From: Yponomeuta sedellus
Taxonomy: Eukaryota; Arthropoda; Insecta; Lepidoptera; Yponomeutidae
Assembly: GCA_934045075.1 (NCBI GenBank)
Contig: OW203731.1
Coordinates: forward strand, 11,757,198-11,821,197
Length of the DNA stretch: 64,000 nucleotides
Reading direction: 5' to 3'
Part shown: in pieces, positions 36,713 through 47,138 of the stretch
Layout: each line of letters opens with the position of its first letter
Numbering within the stretch: position 1 is the first letter of the stretch
Notes under the pieces: generated by a model
The model's input: only the letters and a program-made list of their open reading frames with translations
What the model was told of the DNA's origin: nothing
Databases searched by the model: none
Made by a program: the position numbers and the translations under genes

Positions 36713-38036
36713 ATCAATAACTTTAGCAAATTTTTATTTAATATTAATTTTTTTCGCTTATTCTTTAAGCCTAATACGTTAATACCTGAGGAAAAATAGT
36801 TGTCTGAATGAAACATTGAAAACTGTATCCACGTGACGTGACTTTTTGTCTTGTACACTTTTTTGGATAGTATTATTCAACAAACATTTAGTTATTGAAA
36901 AACTTGTTAAGCCATCAAAATATAAATAACTTTTTATTTTTGGCATCGACTAACCCTTAATTAACTAATAAAAAACTAACAAAGATTAAATTGTTTATTT
37001 AAAAAAAAAAATTACCTGTGAGTGAACCCAAGCGTTTGGTGCTAAGTCTATTATACAATATTCTTGTCGTTGCATCCTGTATCCTAAACTAGGCGAAAAA
37101 CCTGTATCTTAAGAGAAGGTGAAATTAAATTGAAACATATAAAATGTGCGTACATACTTAGTCGAGATACATTAGGCAAACGACTGTCAGTCAATATAAT
37201 TATACTTTATCCCAAACAAACATTTCACAGGACATTACATAGGTATCATGAAATAATATGTACAAAGGCTAGGTTTCTAGGTTTCTAACTAAGGTTTAAG
37301 GTCTAAGGTTTCTAACAAAGATAAGCTCTATCTTTGTAAGAGACCCTTTGGTAGGTTAATGCGTTTTGAGAGGTTTTTCGTGAATATGACCTTATACGTT
37401 ATTTTTTGTCTACTAAATTAAATGTTTGAAGTTGCGGACTATTGGCTTTATACGGGGCCTTTACTGTACAATCTGTTTTGTTTTCAACAAAATGGGAAAG
37501 AAAACACGATTTCCCACAAAGGAGGCGGGTGCATAGTACAACTTGCGGCACACGTGTAAGGTGATAAGGGTATAAAATACTACGGTCGTGATTTTTTTTT
37601 ATTATTCACCGTATGTAAGTTATCGTAGATTTTACTTACTGAACAGTATTGGTATTGGATTGCTACGTGAAAGGCCCACTGTTGTATTCTACATCACTGA
37701 ATGTCGATAAAGCGAAAGCGTTATTTATGTCAGGCTCGTTGCAAGAGGCCAACCCTGTTTATTCGCTTAACCTCTGGAATCGCCTGTATTTGGTTCATGT
37801 ATTAATTTCATGAAATATAATATAGAGTTCAAGAGACTTGTGAAATATAGAGTGCAAGTAAATTTTTTACAGTATTGAGAACCTATGCGACGTCGACATG
37901 TTGAACCAAAATAATTATGTAGATAAGAAGTCGCTTAGTGCCTTAAGTTACACGAAGTTCGTTCTTGACAATAAAAATTCCTCGCCTGCCTGATAATTAC
38001 GATGGTGGGTTCCAATTGGTTGTTTTTATTACGTTT
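36713..38036. other. AT-rich, no gene seen
   Basis: No recognised ORF or repeat, apart from direct repetition of TAGGTTTCTAAC-like words near 37270-37315. Confidence 0.45.
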
Positions 38037-38555
38037 TTAGGGTTCCGTACCTCAAAAGGAAAAAACGGAACCCTTATAGGATCACTTTGTTGTCCGTCTG
38101 TCCGTCCGTCCGTCTGTCAAGACCCTTTTTCTCAGGAACGCGTGGAGGTATGAAGCTGAAATTTATATCAACTACTCAGGTCTACTGTCCCTTGAAGCTG
38201 TGAAAAAATCAAACTTCTAAGCCAACGCAATCAAAAGATACAGCCGTTTATGCCGCAAATTTTCGACACTTGCAAGGGAATCAAAACCTACAGGGTGCTT
38301 CCCGTGAACTCAGAATCTTGAAATTTGGTACGAAGCAACGTCTTATAGCATAGATAAAGGAAAAATTACGAAAACCATAAATTTTTAGTTACATCTCATA
38401 ATATATTTTTTTTTTATAATTTTAAACTTACTACCCATTTCCTCATAAACGCGTAGAGGTATTAAATTGAAATTCATACCAAATACTCAGGTCTATAATA
38501 CAGTTTTGTACGGAACCCTCGGTGCGCGAGTCTGACTCGCACTTGGCCGGTTTTT
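38037..38555 (+). repeat. GGGTTCCGTACC-family element, nearly complete copy
   Basis: Starts GGGTTCCGTACCTCAAAAGG with the local hairpin AAACGGAACCC, then GGATCACTTTGTTGTCCGTC and the GTCTGTCCGTCC run. It ends TACGGAACCCTCGGTGCGCG-AGTCTGACTCGCACTTGGCCGG. No ORF. It supplies the empty-site paralog for the MITE at 3696-3952. Confidence 0.8.
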
Positions 38556-38659
38556 TATTTACATATCAGTACCTTGTTTAGCATGTCTTTTAAACGTTAA
38601 TGATGCAATCCTTTTTTTTATATTGCTTGATTTAGTAAATAATTGGTATAATAAAAATT

Positions 38660-38869
38660 ATACTATTTTTATTTTAATGCACTAACCCGTGCTAAGGAAC
38701 AAATTTAAAAACCTAATACGTAATACAGAGAATAGTAGAGGTTTGAAATTTCACTGATGCCGTGAGTCGCCCATTGGCTCAATTGGTAGAGCGCTGGCAC
38801 GGATAGCCAGAGGTTGCGGGTTCGAATCCCGGCATGGGTGAAATTTTTAGCCTCTAATTAGGTTTTTAA
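38660..38869 (-). mobile_element. 210-bp repeat carrying an antisense tRNA-like block, with 12-bp target duplication
   Basis: Flanked by ATAATAAAAATT at 38648-38659 and 38870-38881. One end is ATACTATTTTTATTTTAATG (complement of an A-rich tail); the other is TTTTTAGCCTCTAATTAGG. Between them is a tRNA-like sequence on the plus strand, i.e. antisense to the A-rich tail. Relatives: 49489-49760 (opposite orientation), 24521-24592 (no tRNA block) and a fragment at 22234. Confidence 0.8.
38769..38840 (+). ncRNA. tRNA-like sequence inside a repeat (not a functional tRNA gene)
   Basis: 72 nt starting GCCCATTGGCTC and ending CATGGGTG. D-arm GCTC/GAGC, anticodon stem CTGGC/GCCAG and a T-loop GGGTTCGAATCCC are clear. 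The anticodon loop ACGGATA would give GGA (Ser) but has C instead of the invariant U33, the base of the acceptor stem and the T stem carry mismatches, and a Ser tRNA would need a long variable arm that is absent. Confidence 0.6.
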
Positions 38870-38994
38870 ATAATAAAAATTGCAAGTATCTACACAATAA
38901 ACTTTATAAAATTTATGTCATACAATATTTACTTATTCGAAATTTACATTATTTTGAAATAATAATTTCCTAATAATAAAAAGGGGAAGATAAA

Positions 38995-39125
38995 AAGTAC
39001 CCGTACCAGGCCTGCGTGCAATGAACGTTGATGTGAAAGTGATCTGTCAGGATCCTAGCAAATGGCAGTCCCTGGTCTCGGCCTACCCCTCTGGGATACA
39101 GGCGGTGAGGTTATGTTATGTAATA
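38995..39125 (+). mobile_element. LINE 3'-end fragment
   Basis: Contains AAAGTGATCTGTCAGGATCC, TGGCAGTCCCTGGTCTCGGC and CTACCCCTCTGGGATACAGG, the family listed at 20120. Tail-like GTTATGTTATGTAATAATAAG follows. Confidence 0.65.
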
Positions 39126-39439
39126 ATAAGAAAATTTTACTCATAGATTATAAATTTTACTCGAAATTCTATAATCATGTAGTCCTGCCGCTTCAATGAG
39201 CGTGTGGATAATTTTACGGCAACAATAACTATATTTTTATTTTGTTTTTTTGCCCCAAAAAGAATTACGTTGATTATATATTAAACGTTCAATTGTTTGT
39301 TTTTGTTGGAGAGCTCAACGCTGAAGATGGCCCTCGTTGGGTCTCCTACAGGCCTCGATAGAAAACGAGCTGCAGGCCATTGCTTTGCAATACCTGAAGC
39401 TAATGCTGAGTTCTGGAGTGTACCTTTTTATTGCCCTAG

Positions 39440-39735
39440 AACATAATACGGAGCCAACAATTTATTGTACGTGTGCCTGTATCATTGCTGTGGTGTCGGC
39501 TTAGAGAATAGCACCAACCCAATTCTTCCCGCGGGTGTCGTAAAAGGCGACTAAGGGACACAAACCGGGGGTTGGGCAGCAGCGACCCCTGGAGTACAAT
39601 TCCACCGAACTGCAATCCCCAACCCGCATGCCCAGCGTGGGGATTATGGGCACTACCCCCTATATGATAGCACAACGTGGCGTTCTTTAGGGGAGAGCTA
39701 TGTCCATCAGTGGACTAGTATAGCCTGACGACGTG
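39440..39735 (+). repeat. LINE-related repeat
   Basis: Contains CAACCCAATTCTTCCCGCGG, GTGTCGTAAAAGGCGACTAA, GGGACACAAACCGGGGGTTG and ends AGCTATGTCCATCAGTGGAC, a LINE-tail word. Part of it recurs near 27200. No intact ORF. Confidence 0.55.
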
Positions 39736-40577
39736 CCTGTATCGCCTTACTCGAAGAATCTCCTTCTTAAGACTGATTATTAATATTGTCGTTTTGTCAT
39801 TTGAATCTTTTTGTTAGCATGCTATGCCTGTTAATTGTACATCCTTGCGTGTAATAGCAATTTACAAAATTATTATGTTACCTTTAGCTTATCTAAGATC
39901 GCCAGTGGTATAACATTATTTAGATTTAAGTAGTCTTGGTTGCAATTGATGCTCAGCCAAAATTTTTTATTAATAGAGTTTTATGGTTTTATCCCAATGC
40001 TTACATATACCTATAATTTTATACTTATTAAGATACTCAAAATTACATGTGGCGATGTTGTTTGTGTATGCTTTAGACCATCTTAGTACATATATGATAG
40101 TATTACTTATAATTATATCGTGGTATTGTTGTGATCTGTTTTGTACACCAAATAAATAAGATTAAATCTTTTTTTCTGGCTGTGCCAAACTGAAGTGTTC
40201 TTTACTTATCTCTTTATCTAATGTATGTAATACATTTTAATGCACAACCAGAAAAAGAATTACTCGTGATTGCTAAAGTAAAAACGAAAATATTTGAACC
40301 AGATGGCTGTCGGGCGGTAGACTACCGAGTAGGCTGGCGGCATTACCTCGCTGTATGGCGAGGCTTAACCTTTCGCCGAAGTAGCCACAAGCCCTCGGAG
40401 CTCCTAAAGCGTCGACGATGTATGTATAGAAAGGAAAACTTGTTTTGATGTCTCGATAGATAGCACACTGCAGTGCACGTTCACGGTACTTAGGTGGTGG
40501 ATTGACGTTCTTTTTACACGTACGTGAAACGATGCTTGTATCGCATTCACGTGTGCGTACGAGTTACACGTGGTCTG
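39736..40577. other. No gene seen
   Basis: AT-rich to 40200, then a short unrecognised plus ORF at 40221-40448. Confidence 0.4.
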
Positions 40578-40657
40578 AATCTAGCCGATTGTCCTCGCAA
40601 CGTAGCGTAAGTAGCGTAACGTACTTACGCTACGTTGCGAGGACAATCGGCTAGATT
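40578..40657. repeat. Perfect hairpin, 36-bp arms, 8-nt loop
   Basis: AATCTAGCCGATTGTCCTCG... at 40578-40613 is exactly mirrored at 40622-40657 around GCGTAACG. Confidence 0.9.
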
Positions 40658-40707
40658 TTGACCCGACACGGAGCCCAAAAGGAGGGTAATGACTTTGCTC
40701 GTAAGTA

Positions 40708-40738
<31 letters not shown>

Positions 40739-40972
40739 CTTCGCGGCTTTAACATTGTGCGGTCTTAAGTTAGTCAAAAACCCTCAATGTGCGGTCGGAC
40801 CTCATTGTGCGGACGTCCGCACAATATTTTGAGGAAGCTTCAAATATAGCTATCGAATTCTCGCGTTCTGATTGTTCGACTGGCGAAGTATGAGCAAATT
40901 TTCGGGGAGGACCTCATATTCGGTATTTTTGTCGAGTTGAGTTAACACAAACCAAAAAATAGTTCAGGTGTG

Positions 40973-41177
40973 TACCACCACGTGGCGCCACCAGTCCCCA
41001 TTGTGTATATAAGCACAAAATGTGATAAAATGCGGACCTGTAAAAAGGACCGCACTTTATAAGAGAAATTAGACTCATTAGAACCACCACGTGGCGCCTC
41101 CAGTTCCCATTGTGTGTATAAGCACAAAATGAGTACCTGTAAAAAGGACCGCACTTTATACGAGAAATTAGACTCAT
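40973..41177. repeat. Two-copy tandem repeat, about 113-117 bp period
   Basis: Both copies contain ACCACCACGTGGCGCC, AGTCCCCATTGTG or AGTTCCCATTGTG, TATAAGCACAAAATG, GTAAAAAGGACCGCACTTTA and GAGAAATTAGACTCAT. Confidence 0.85.
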
Positions 41178-41394
41178 GCTAAGTATGTATGTTCAATAAT
41201 AGAGAGCATCACAGAGTTAAAGCACTTATCAGTGCCACTATAGCAAAGACAAAACACATCGTAGGTACTATACATTGCGTTACGCAAAGATCCTGTTATC
41301 ATTGAAGGGCTTAGGTTAGGTTGGGTTTGCATGGTTCTTAAGATTATTAGGTTTGTAGGGTTAATAATAATAATATTGGCTTTTTTGCATCTAC

Positions 41395-41640
41395 TGAATG
41401 AGATGATTTATACAGCGTCCAGTGGTATCTTCACTCACACTAGATGGGTGAAGGGACCACTCCGACGCTAACAGTGAAGGAAAACATCGTAAGGAAACCC
41501 GCGGCATAGTTGACTCCGCACGTATTGACTAGTCTTTCCTGTGGGCTAGGCCGACTAAGCTGTCAGGATGGTATATGTGCTGGGCAAGCCTACACCATCT
41601 ATAGAACCATGTCCCAGGCACTACAGCGTCGGAGGGTTAA
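41395..41640 (+). repeat. Dispersed repeat, related to 47255-47480
   Basis: Shared words: ATTTATACAGCGTCCAGTGG, the GTGAAGGAAAACATCG segment (plus here, inverted in part at 47460), GACTAAGCTGTC and GGGCAAGCCTAC versus inverted forms at 47365-47400. SINE-like; class uncertain. Confidence 0.5.
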
Positions 41641-42129
41641 TAACAAATAATAGTAAAAAAACAAGAAAACATTGTTCCAACCAAATCACTGCTCTAGATC
41701 CTTTGTTAGGACCCTTTCGGATTTTTTTAATGACATTTTAAAAATAGTTTTTTACATCTGTCCAAGTTCTTCTGTTCAGGTCAGTTCTTGGCTTAGGCAT
41801 TACTCACACTTTTTCTTGTTGGGTATTTTCTTCCTTAGCCAGTTAAGATCTTATTCAGGTATACACATTCTGTGAAAATTTCAAGTGTCTACCTATTACG
41901 GTTCAAAAGATAGATCTCTGTGATAGAATAGAACTTTTATTCTTAAAAAATCGTCGCAATTATACTTAAAGATAAGGTTAAACAGACAGCGAAGTATTGT
42001 CAAGTAATAGGGTCTCGATTTGCACCCATTGGGTACGACACCCTAAAACGAGAGGAGACAAGAATCGTCGTAGTCTAGAGTAGTCATCACGAGTCGTGAA
42101 CCAATGACCTTGAGTGCGGACGGATCCTT

Positions 42130-42665
42130 GGAAGAAGGTGAAATGTTTCTAAAACTTATGACATCATTATGTGGAAGGAAGTATTCAAAGAGCTGATATA
42201 AATAGAACTAAATCTTCAGGGTCAGAGGTCAGGATAGGAGTGCCACAGATCGATTTTGGGGCCGTTTCTTTTCCTCGTATATGTAAATGATTTTCCTTTC
42301 ATGGTTCAAAATATGTCAGAGATAGTATTATTTGCAGATGACACGTCACTTATTTTCAAAATAAAAAGACAAGAGAATGATCTTGCCAGTACAAATAATT
42401 CTCTCCCTCAGGTACTAAACTGGTTTAAGTCTAATAACTTATTGTTAAATTTAAAAAAAAAACAATATGTATAAAGTTCACTCTACCAATGTCAAAGTAG
42501 TTGACAGCAAAGTTATATTGGGAAAGGACAAACTAGACTTTGTCAAAGAAACTGTATTTCTAGGTATCACAATTGATGCAAAGCTTCAATGGGGTCCTCA
42601 AATAAAATTGGCAAATAAGCTTTGCTCTGCAGCATATGCTGTTAAAAGAATTAGGGAACGCGGCG
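42130..42665 (+). pseudogene. Jockey-like LINE reverse transcriptase fragment
   Basis: Plus-strand pieces: SGSEVRIGVPQ, then after a small deletion ILGPFLFLVYVNDFPFMVQN and the catalytic FADDTSLIFK, then SNNLLLNLKK. Another frame carries DFVKETVFLGITIDAKLQWG, ending at AYAVKRIRE near 42655, after which the sequence is unrelated. The last part is near-identical to the minus-strand copy at 44447-45110. Frameshifts at about 42248 and 42465 make it non-functional. Confidence 0.85.
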
Positions 42666-42725
42666 CAGCGGAACAAGCAATCGCGCGTGGCTTTTTAAAA
42701 TTTTTACAGATTAAGATAGTTTGAA

Positions 42726-42948
42726 AACGCATTCACAAAGGAATATTATGAGGACTGCAGGTTAATGTGACTACCTAAATACTAGAAAAGGGAGAGGTGA
42801 TTACTCAATCACCTCTCCCTTTTCTAGTATTTAGGTAGGTACCTAATTAATGCGTCTTCGCAATTTTTTAATACGCACTAAGTCACATTAACCTGCAGTC
42901 CTCATAATATTCCTTCGTGAATGCGTTGTTGCATACTCATGCAACAAC
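42726..42948. repeat. Large quasi-palindrome plus a second small hairpin, both with ACTC loops
   Basis: AACGCATTCAC...GGTTAATGTG (42726-42769) mirrors CACATTAACC...GTGAATGCGTT (about 42884-42927). Inside, CTACCTAAATACTAGAAAAG to GGTGATT mirrors around ACTC (42803-42806). The right arm has about 45 bp extra. It abuts GTTGTTGCAT-ACTC-ATGCAACAAC (42925-42948). Confidence 0.88.
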
Positions 42949-42951
42949 ATC

Positions 42952-43210
42952 AAAATGCGGTCCGTGTGTAACTTCTCTCAAACGGCACTAAAGTGGGGAC
43001 AGGTGTAAATGCATTTTTGTACTCAGCATAAAATGCGGTCGGTGTGTAACTTCTCTCAAACGGCACTAAAGTGGGGACAGTGTGTAAATGCATTTGTACT
43101 TAGCATAAAATGCGGTCGGTGTGTAACTTCTCTCAAACGGCACTAAAGTGGGGACAGTGTGTAAATGCGTTTGTATTTTGCATAAAATGCGGTCGGTGTG
43201 TTTTTTCGCA
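42952..43210. repeat. 77-bp tandem repeat, three copies plus a partial
   Basis: Units start at 42952, 43030, 43107 and 43184 (AAAATGCGGTC). Each of the first three contains GTGTGTAACTTCTCTCAAAC, GGCACTAAAGTGGGGACAG and GTAAATGC. Near-identical copies, so the array is young. Confidence 0.92.
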
Positions 43211-43490
43211 CGCGTATGTTCGAAAGTGCGGTCCGACCGCATAATAAATTGGGACCGCACAAGCCCGATTTTTGACACAAATTATGAAGGGCTCTATCTC
43301 TGTCTCAGTCGTGTGTATGGAAACTTCAAATAAAAGTTCATGCCAGAACGAGATAGCTCCAGATTGTAGACAGATTTACACACTGCTAAGTCAACGGGAA
43401 AGGTAGGACCGCATAATGGGGAATTCTGACAAGGTCCTCACAATATATGAGCCGCGAACAAGGGTGTGTGTGTGTGTGTGTATATGTGCG

Positions 43491-44279
43491 TGCGTGTATG
43501 TATGTATAAGATCTCTATAGATTCGTCGTGATAGCCTATATGTCATAGGCTTTAATGAATGTTACATACGTCACCATTAAAAAAATAATAATCAACCCGC
43601 TTGCTAGCATCAACTACTGAGCAAGCGGGACCCAAATCCAATGATGTAATCATCGCGAGGTACTTACCCAGGTTGGTCAGAGTCGGGTTGTTGGTTATTT
43701 TTTTTATTACAATTTTTCTATTCGCTCTGGTACTTACGTGCACAAAGTAATCTGAACACAATGGGTGACGTACAGCCTTAATATGACAGAACTGCACGTG
43801 TAAAGTGTAGTAAAATGGAGAAAACGCGCTCCGGTGACTTTGTATGACATTGTTTTCTCTATATGGTAAGATTTTAATTAGGTTTTTAAATGAATATTTT
43901 TAAACCTCAAATTACAAAATATGCTGGATGTTCTTAACAACAACAAACACAACAACAAATTTTCACTTATGTTATTTCAAATATTTTATCTTATCTTTAC
44001 CCGGTGCTTTCGGTTCGGTTACAAATTAATTTAGTTTTTTATGAGCGCTGTTAACTGGACACGGGCAGATGTTAATTGCGGTACTATGGCAACTTCTGTT
44101 AAAGTAATTAAATCTTGGTGTTTCTTACGCAAATGAGGAAAACTGATGCATATACCAAATCCTTTCGCAATTACCTACATGTTGGGTAAATTCAGGACAA
44201 TGCACACGAGTTAATTGAATGCACTTAAATTTTTTAAACAAGTGATCAAGCGCGTGTCGGACTGGCCCACCGAGGGCTT
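43491..44279. other. No gene seen
   Basis: Short unrecognised ORFs; TTAATTAGGTTTTTAAAT at about 43873 is a fragment of the inverted-end repeat family. Confidence 0.4.
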
Positions 44280-45110
44280 GAAATGAAATGAAAAGGTTTT
44301 ATTCAAAGTAGCGCAGATACTGCGGCTTAATGAACGTTACAAGTCAAACTATGGACAAAAAAAATGGACAAAAAAAACTCCAAACTTAGTCTTTTCAAAT
44401 TCCTTAATTAACAGAATTTACACAGATTCTACAAAACTCGTGAATTTTACATGCTTGAATTCCAGACATCATTGTCATCTAAATAATCCTTAATATTATA
44501 GTAGCTCTTTTGGCACAAAGTGTACTTTACACATTTTTTGAACCGCGCTTCAGTCAAACTTAATATATCTTCAGGGATTTTATTGTAGAAGCGTATACAA
44601 TGCCCCATGAAGGATGTATTCAATTTTGCCAGCCTAAATCTTGGGATCAAAAGTTTATGTTTATTTCTAGTATTTACATTATGTTGGCTACCTGCAGTTT
44701 TAAAGTTGCTAATATTTTTCCTGACATACATAATATTTTCATAGATATACTGGCTGGCAACTGTCAGGATGTTTGTTTCTTTAAAGAATTCTCTTAACGA
44801 GTCTCTACTGCCTAGCTTATATATGAATCTGATCGCTCTTTTCTGCAAGACGAAGATGGTCTCAATGTCCGCTGCCCGTCCCCACAATAGTATGCCGTAG
44901 GACATTGACATGATACTATGGAAGTAACTAAAATAAACAAGCCTGGCAGTTGCGACGTCAGTTAGTTCCCTAATTCTTTTAACAGCATATGCTGCAGAGC
45001 TAAGCCTATTTGCCAATTTTTCTATATGAGGACCCCATTGAAGCTTTGCATCAATTGTGATACCTAAAAATACAGTCTCTTCGACAAGGTCTAGTCTAGG
45101 CTTCGTACAA
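44280..45110 (-). pseudogene. Jockey-like LINE, 5'-truncated: C-terminal reverse transcriptase region and 3' UTR
   Basis: A minus-strand open frame of over 200 codons from about 45110 to 44447: LVEETVFLGITIDAKLQWGP, HIEKLANRLSSAAYAVKRIR, YGILLWGRAADIETIFVLQK, RAIRFIYKLGSRDSLREFFK, to DDNDVWNSSM. This is the region after the RT domain of jockey-type non-LTR elements. The RT core with the catalytic Asp pair is missing (5' truncation), so it cannot move itself. The 3' UTR runs to about 44280 and matches 19705-19890. The open frame implies a fairly recent insertion. Confidence 0.85.
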
Positions 45111-45124
45111 TACTTCGATATCAA

Positions 45125-45520
45125 CCCTTGTATGTCTCCACTGCTGGGGCACGGGTCTCTTCCTGCATCGCAGGAAGGTTAGGCCATACTTCACCACGAG
45201 GGCCAAGTCAGGGTTTGTGAAGGATTGTAAGACAGTAGCGGGTCTTACTGTCAGAAGTTATCAAGCTGCCCATACGGCCTATGACATGGCTTAACGACTA
45301 ATATATATGACAGCCGGCACCAACGGCTTAGCGTGCCTTGGGAAACACGGAAGCGCTCGGAAAAAATGCCAATAGCTGTAGGTCACCCAGCCTGCACCTG
45401 ACAGCGTCTGATGTTATTTTTTGTGGTGATTAATTCAAACGATTAACCGAGTGATTAGAATCAATAAAGTGATTGATTACAATCACTCGGTTCGACTAGG
45501 CCACGAGCGCTAACACTATA
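45125..45520 (-). repeat. 380-bp dispersed repeat (copy B)
   Basis: Inverted relative of 28453-28835 with the same words in reverse order, from TCCACTGCTGGGGCACGGGT through GCAGGAAGGTTAGGCC and TGACAGCCGGCACCAAC to the palindromic CAATCACTCGGTT and GGCCACGAGCGC. It ends against the truncated end of the LINE at 45110. Confidence 0.75.
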
Positions 45521-45540
45521 AATAGTTCAGGAATCATTAC

Positions 45541-45621
45541 TGACTTATAACCGGATCACTTACTAGACTTTTGTCGGAACCTGGTAGACAAAGTCTAGTA
45601 AGTTGATCCGGTTATAAGTCA
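45541..45621. repeat. Hairpin with about 35-bp arms
   Basis: TGACTTATAACCGGATCACT... (45541-45575) mirrors ...AGTTGATCCGGTTATAAGTCA (45587-45621) with only small indels; loop of about 11 nt. Confidence 0.85.
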
Positions 45622-45701
45622 ATATTGTTTAGTGCTTGCGAAAGTTTTAGTTCAAAAAACTTCCGGGATCAATTCACGCAGTTTTCCCAAGCTTTCCCGA
45701 A

Positions 45702-46522
45702 CTGGCACGGATAGCCAGAGGTCGCGGGTTCGAATCCCGGCATGGGTGGAATTTTTATGTAGGATTTTTTTAAAATTTCCCGAACTCCAAAGACATTTAT
45801 GATTTAATTACAAATGGATAGTTTGGTTTGTGTTTGTACTTGTAGTATAAAACGATATTACTTGCCAAACTTCTAATTTAGTTAATACATAGAAATTAAG
45901 TGTAAGTTACTATGAACTGTGAGCTAATTGACACTAAGTAACGTTCATCACTTCACCCAGTCCGCAGCATGTTGTAAGAAGAATAGAGGTAGCGGGTTCG
46001 AATCCCGGCATGGGTGGAATTTTTATGTAGGAATTTTTTAAAATTTCCCGAACTCCAAAGACATTTATGATTTAATTACAAATGGATAGTTTGGTTTGTG
46101 TTTGTACTTGTAGTATAAAACGATATTACTTGCCAAACTTCTAATTTAGTTAATACTTAGAAATTAAGTGTAAGTTACTATGAACTGTGAGCTAATTGAC
46201 ACTAAGTAACGTTCATCACTTCACCCAGTCCGCAGCATGTTGTAAGAAGAATAGAGGTCGCGGGTTCGAATCCCGGCATGGGTGGAATTTTTATGTAGGA
46301 ATTTTTTAAAATTTCCCGAACTCCAAAGACATTTATGATTTAATTACAAATGGATAGTTTGGTTTGTGTTTGTACTTGTAGTATAAAACGATATTACTTG
46401 CCAAACTTCTAATTTAGTTAATACTTAGAAATTAAGTGTAAGTTACTATGAACTGTGAGCTAATTGACACTAAGTAACGTTCATCACTTCACCCAGTCCG
46501 CAGCATGTTGTAAGAAGAATAG
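45702..46522 (+). repeat. 268-bp tandem repeat, three copies, seeded by a tRNA-like fragment
   Basis: Units at about 45717, 45985 and 46253 with a constant 268-bp step (GCGGGTTCG at 45724, 45992, 46260). Copies differ by a handful of bases. Each unit begins with the 3' half of the tRNA-like sequence (box B, CATGGGTGG) followed by 230 bp ending TGTTGTAAGAAGAATAG. Just upstream of the first unit the anticodon-arm sequence CTGGCACGGATAGCCAG is kept, so the array grew from one insertion of the tRNA-carrying repeat. Confidence 0.92.
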
Positions 46523-46831
46523 AAAACAGTTTTGCGCGGGCGCAGACGACGGAAGCGTCGCCCGCTTGTAGGATTTATTTATATTTTTCATCCAGACAAC
46601 TAGCTGCCCACAGTGCAATATGACACGCCGCGGAAAATTACACGGCCATGTTTACAGTTTCATTTTCAGAAAAAAATTAATGACTTTATAACTTAGAAGA
46701 AACTTCAAAGAACAATGTACAAGCGAAATATTGGGGTAATTAGAGGTGCGAAAGAAATATATCGAGCGAAGGTCTGTCGGTAAGGGATGTCCCAAATAGG
46801 GGATGTATTAGCAAAGGGCAAGATACAAAGT

Positions 46832-47126
46832 CCTGCAGACATTGACCCGCCCACTGCCAATTAGTTTTCTAATCCATTGAGCTACGTGGATCACTTGAGT
46901 TCTGTGGCGAATAACTTCGTTTCGGATTCGATCCCGCAGAAAAACACCCAGCATAGCTCTTTGCAGGACCGATAACCGTTGGGGTAGACTGGTTGTTGAG
47001 TAGAGACCGCGAATCGGCAAACGTAGACTGGAAGAGTACAGCCGAAGATCGAGCACAGTGGCGTGTATTGGGAGAGGCCTATGTCCAGCAGTGGACTGAC
47101 ACTGGCTGATTATGATGATGATGGTG
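46832..47126 (+). mobile_element. RTE-like LINE tail with inverted 5' segment and 12-bp target duplication
   Basis: Flanked by AAGATACAAAGT at 46820-46831 and 47127-47138. The right part reads plus: WRPRIGKRRLEEYS, then GGCCTATGTCCAGCAGTGG and TGGCTGATTATGATGATGAT. The left part reads minus: LSVLQRAMLGVFLRDRIRNE, VIRHRTQVIHVAQWI, the upstream RT C-terminal region. This order is the twin-priming 5' inversion of target-primed reverse transcription. Confidence 0.85.
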
Positions 47127-47138
47127 AAGATACAAAGT

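Larger units (their letters stand above)
40700..43490. mobile_element. 2.7-kb TGCGGTC-motif-rich region, candidate DNA transposon
   Basis: TGCGGTC or its complement GACCGCA (and close variants) recurs more than a dozen times in both orientations: about 40758, 40790, 40806, 41031, 41050, 41147, 42955, 43033, 43110, 43187, 43230, 43238, 43252, 43407. It is bounded at both sides by (GT)n tracts (about 40708-40735 and 43463-43482) and, inside these, by CGCGGCTTT on the left and its near-mirror AGCCGCGAA on the right. Two tandem arrays and a LINE fragment lie within. No transposase was found. The boundaries are inferred. Confidence 0.45.

Noticed and set aside
38769..38840. Functional tRNA gene
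   Set aside because: C at position 33, stem mismatches and repeated copies inside a dispersed element argue for a SINE or pseudo-tRNA. The same holds for 49518-49590 and for the tRNA-Gly-like heads at 52110 and 55465.
45702..46522. CRISPR-like array
   Set aside because: Units of 268 bp repeat along their whole length with no variable spacers, in a eukaryotic context. It is a tandem repeat.
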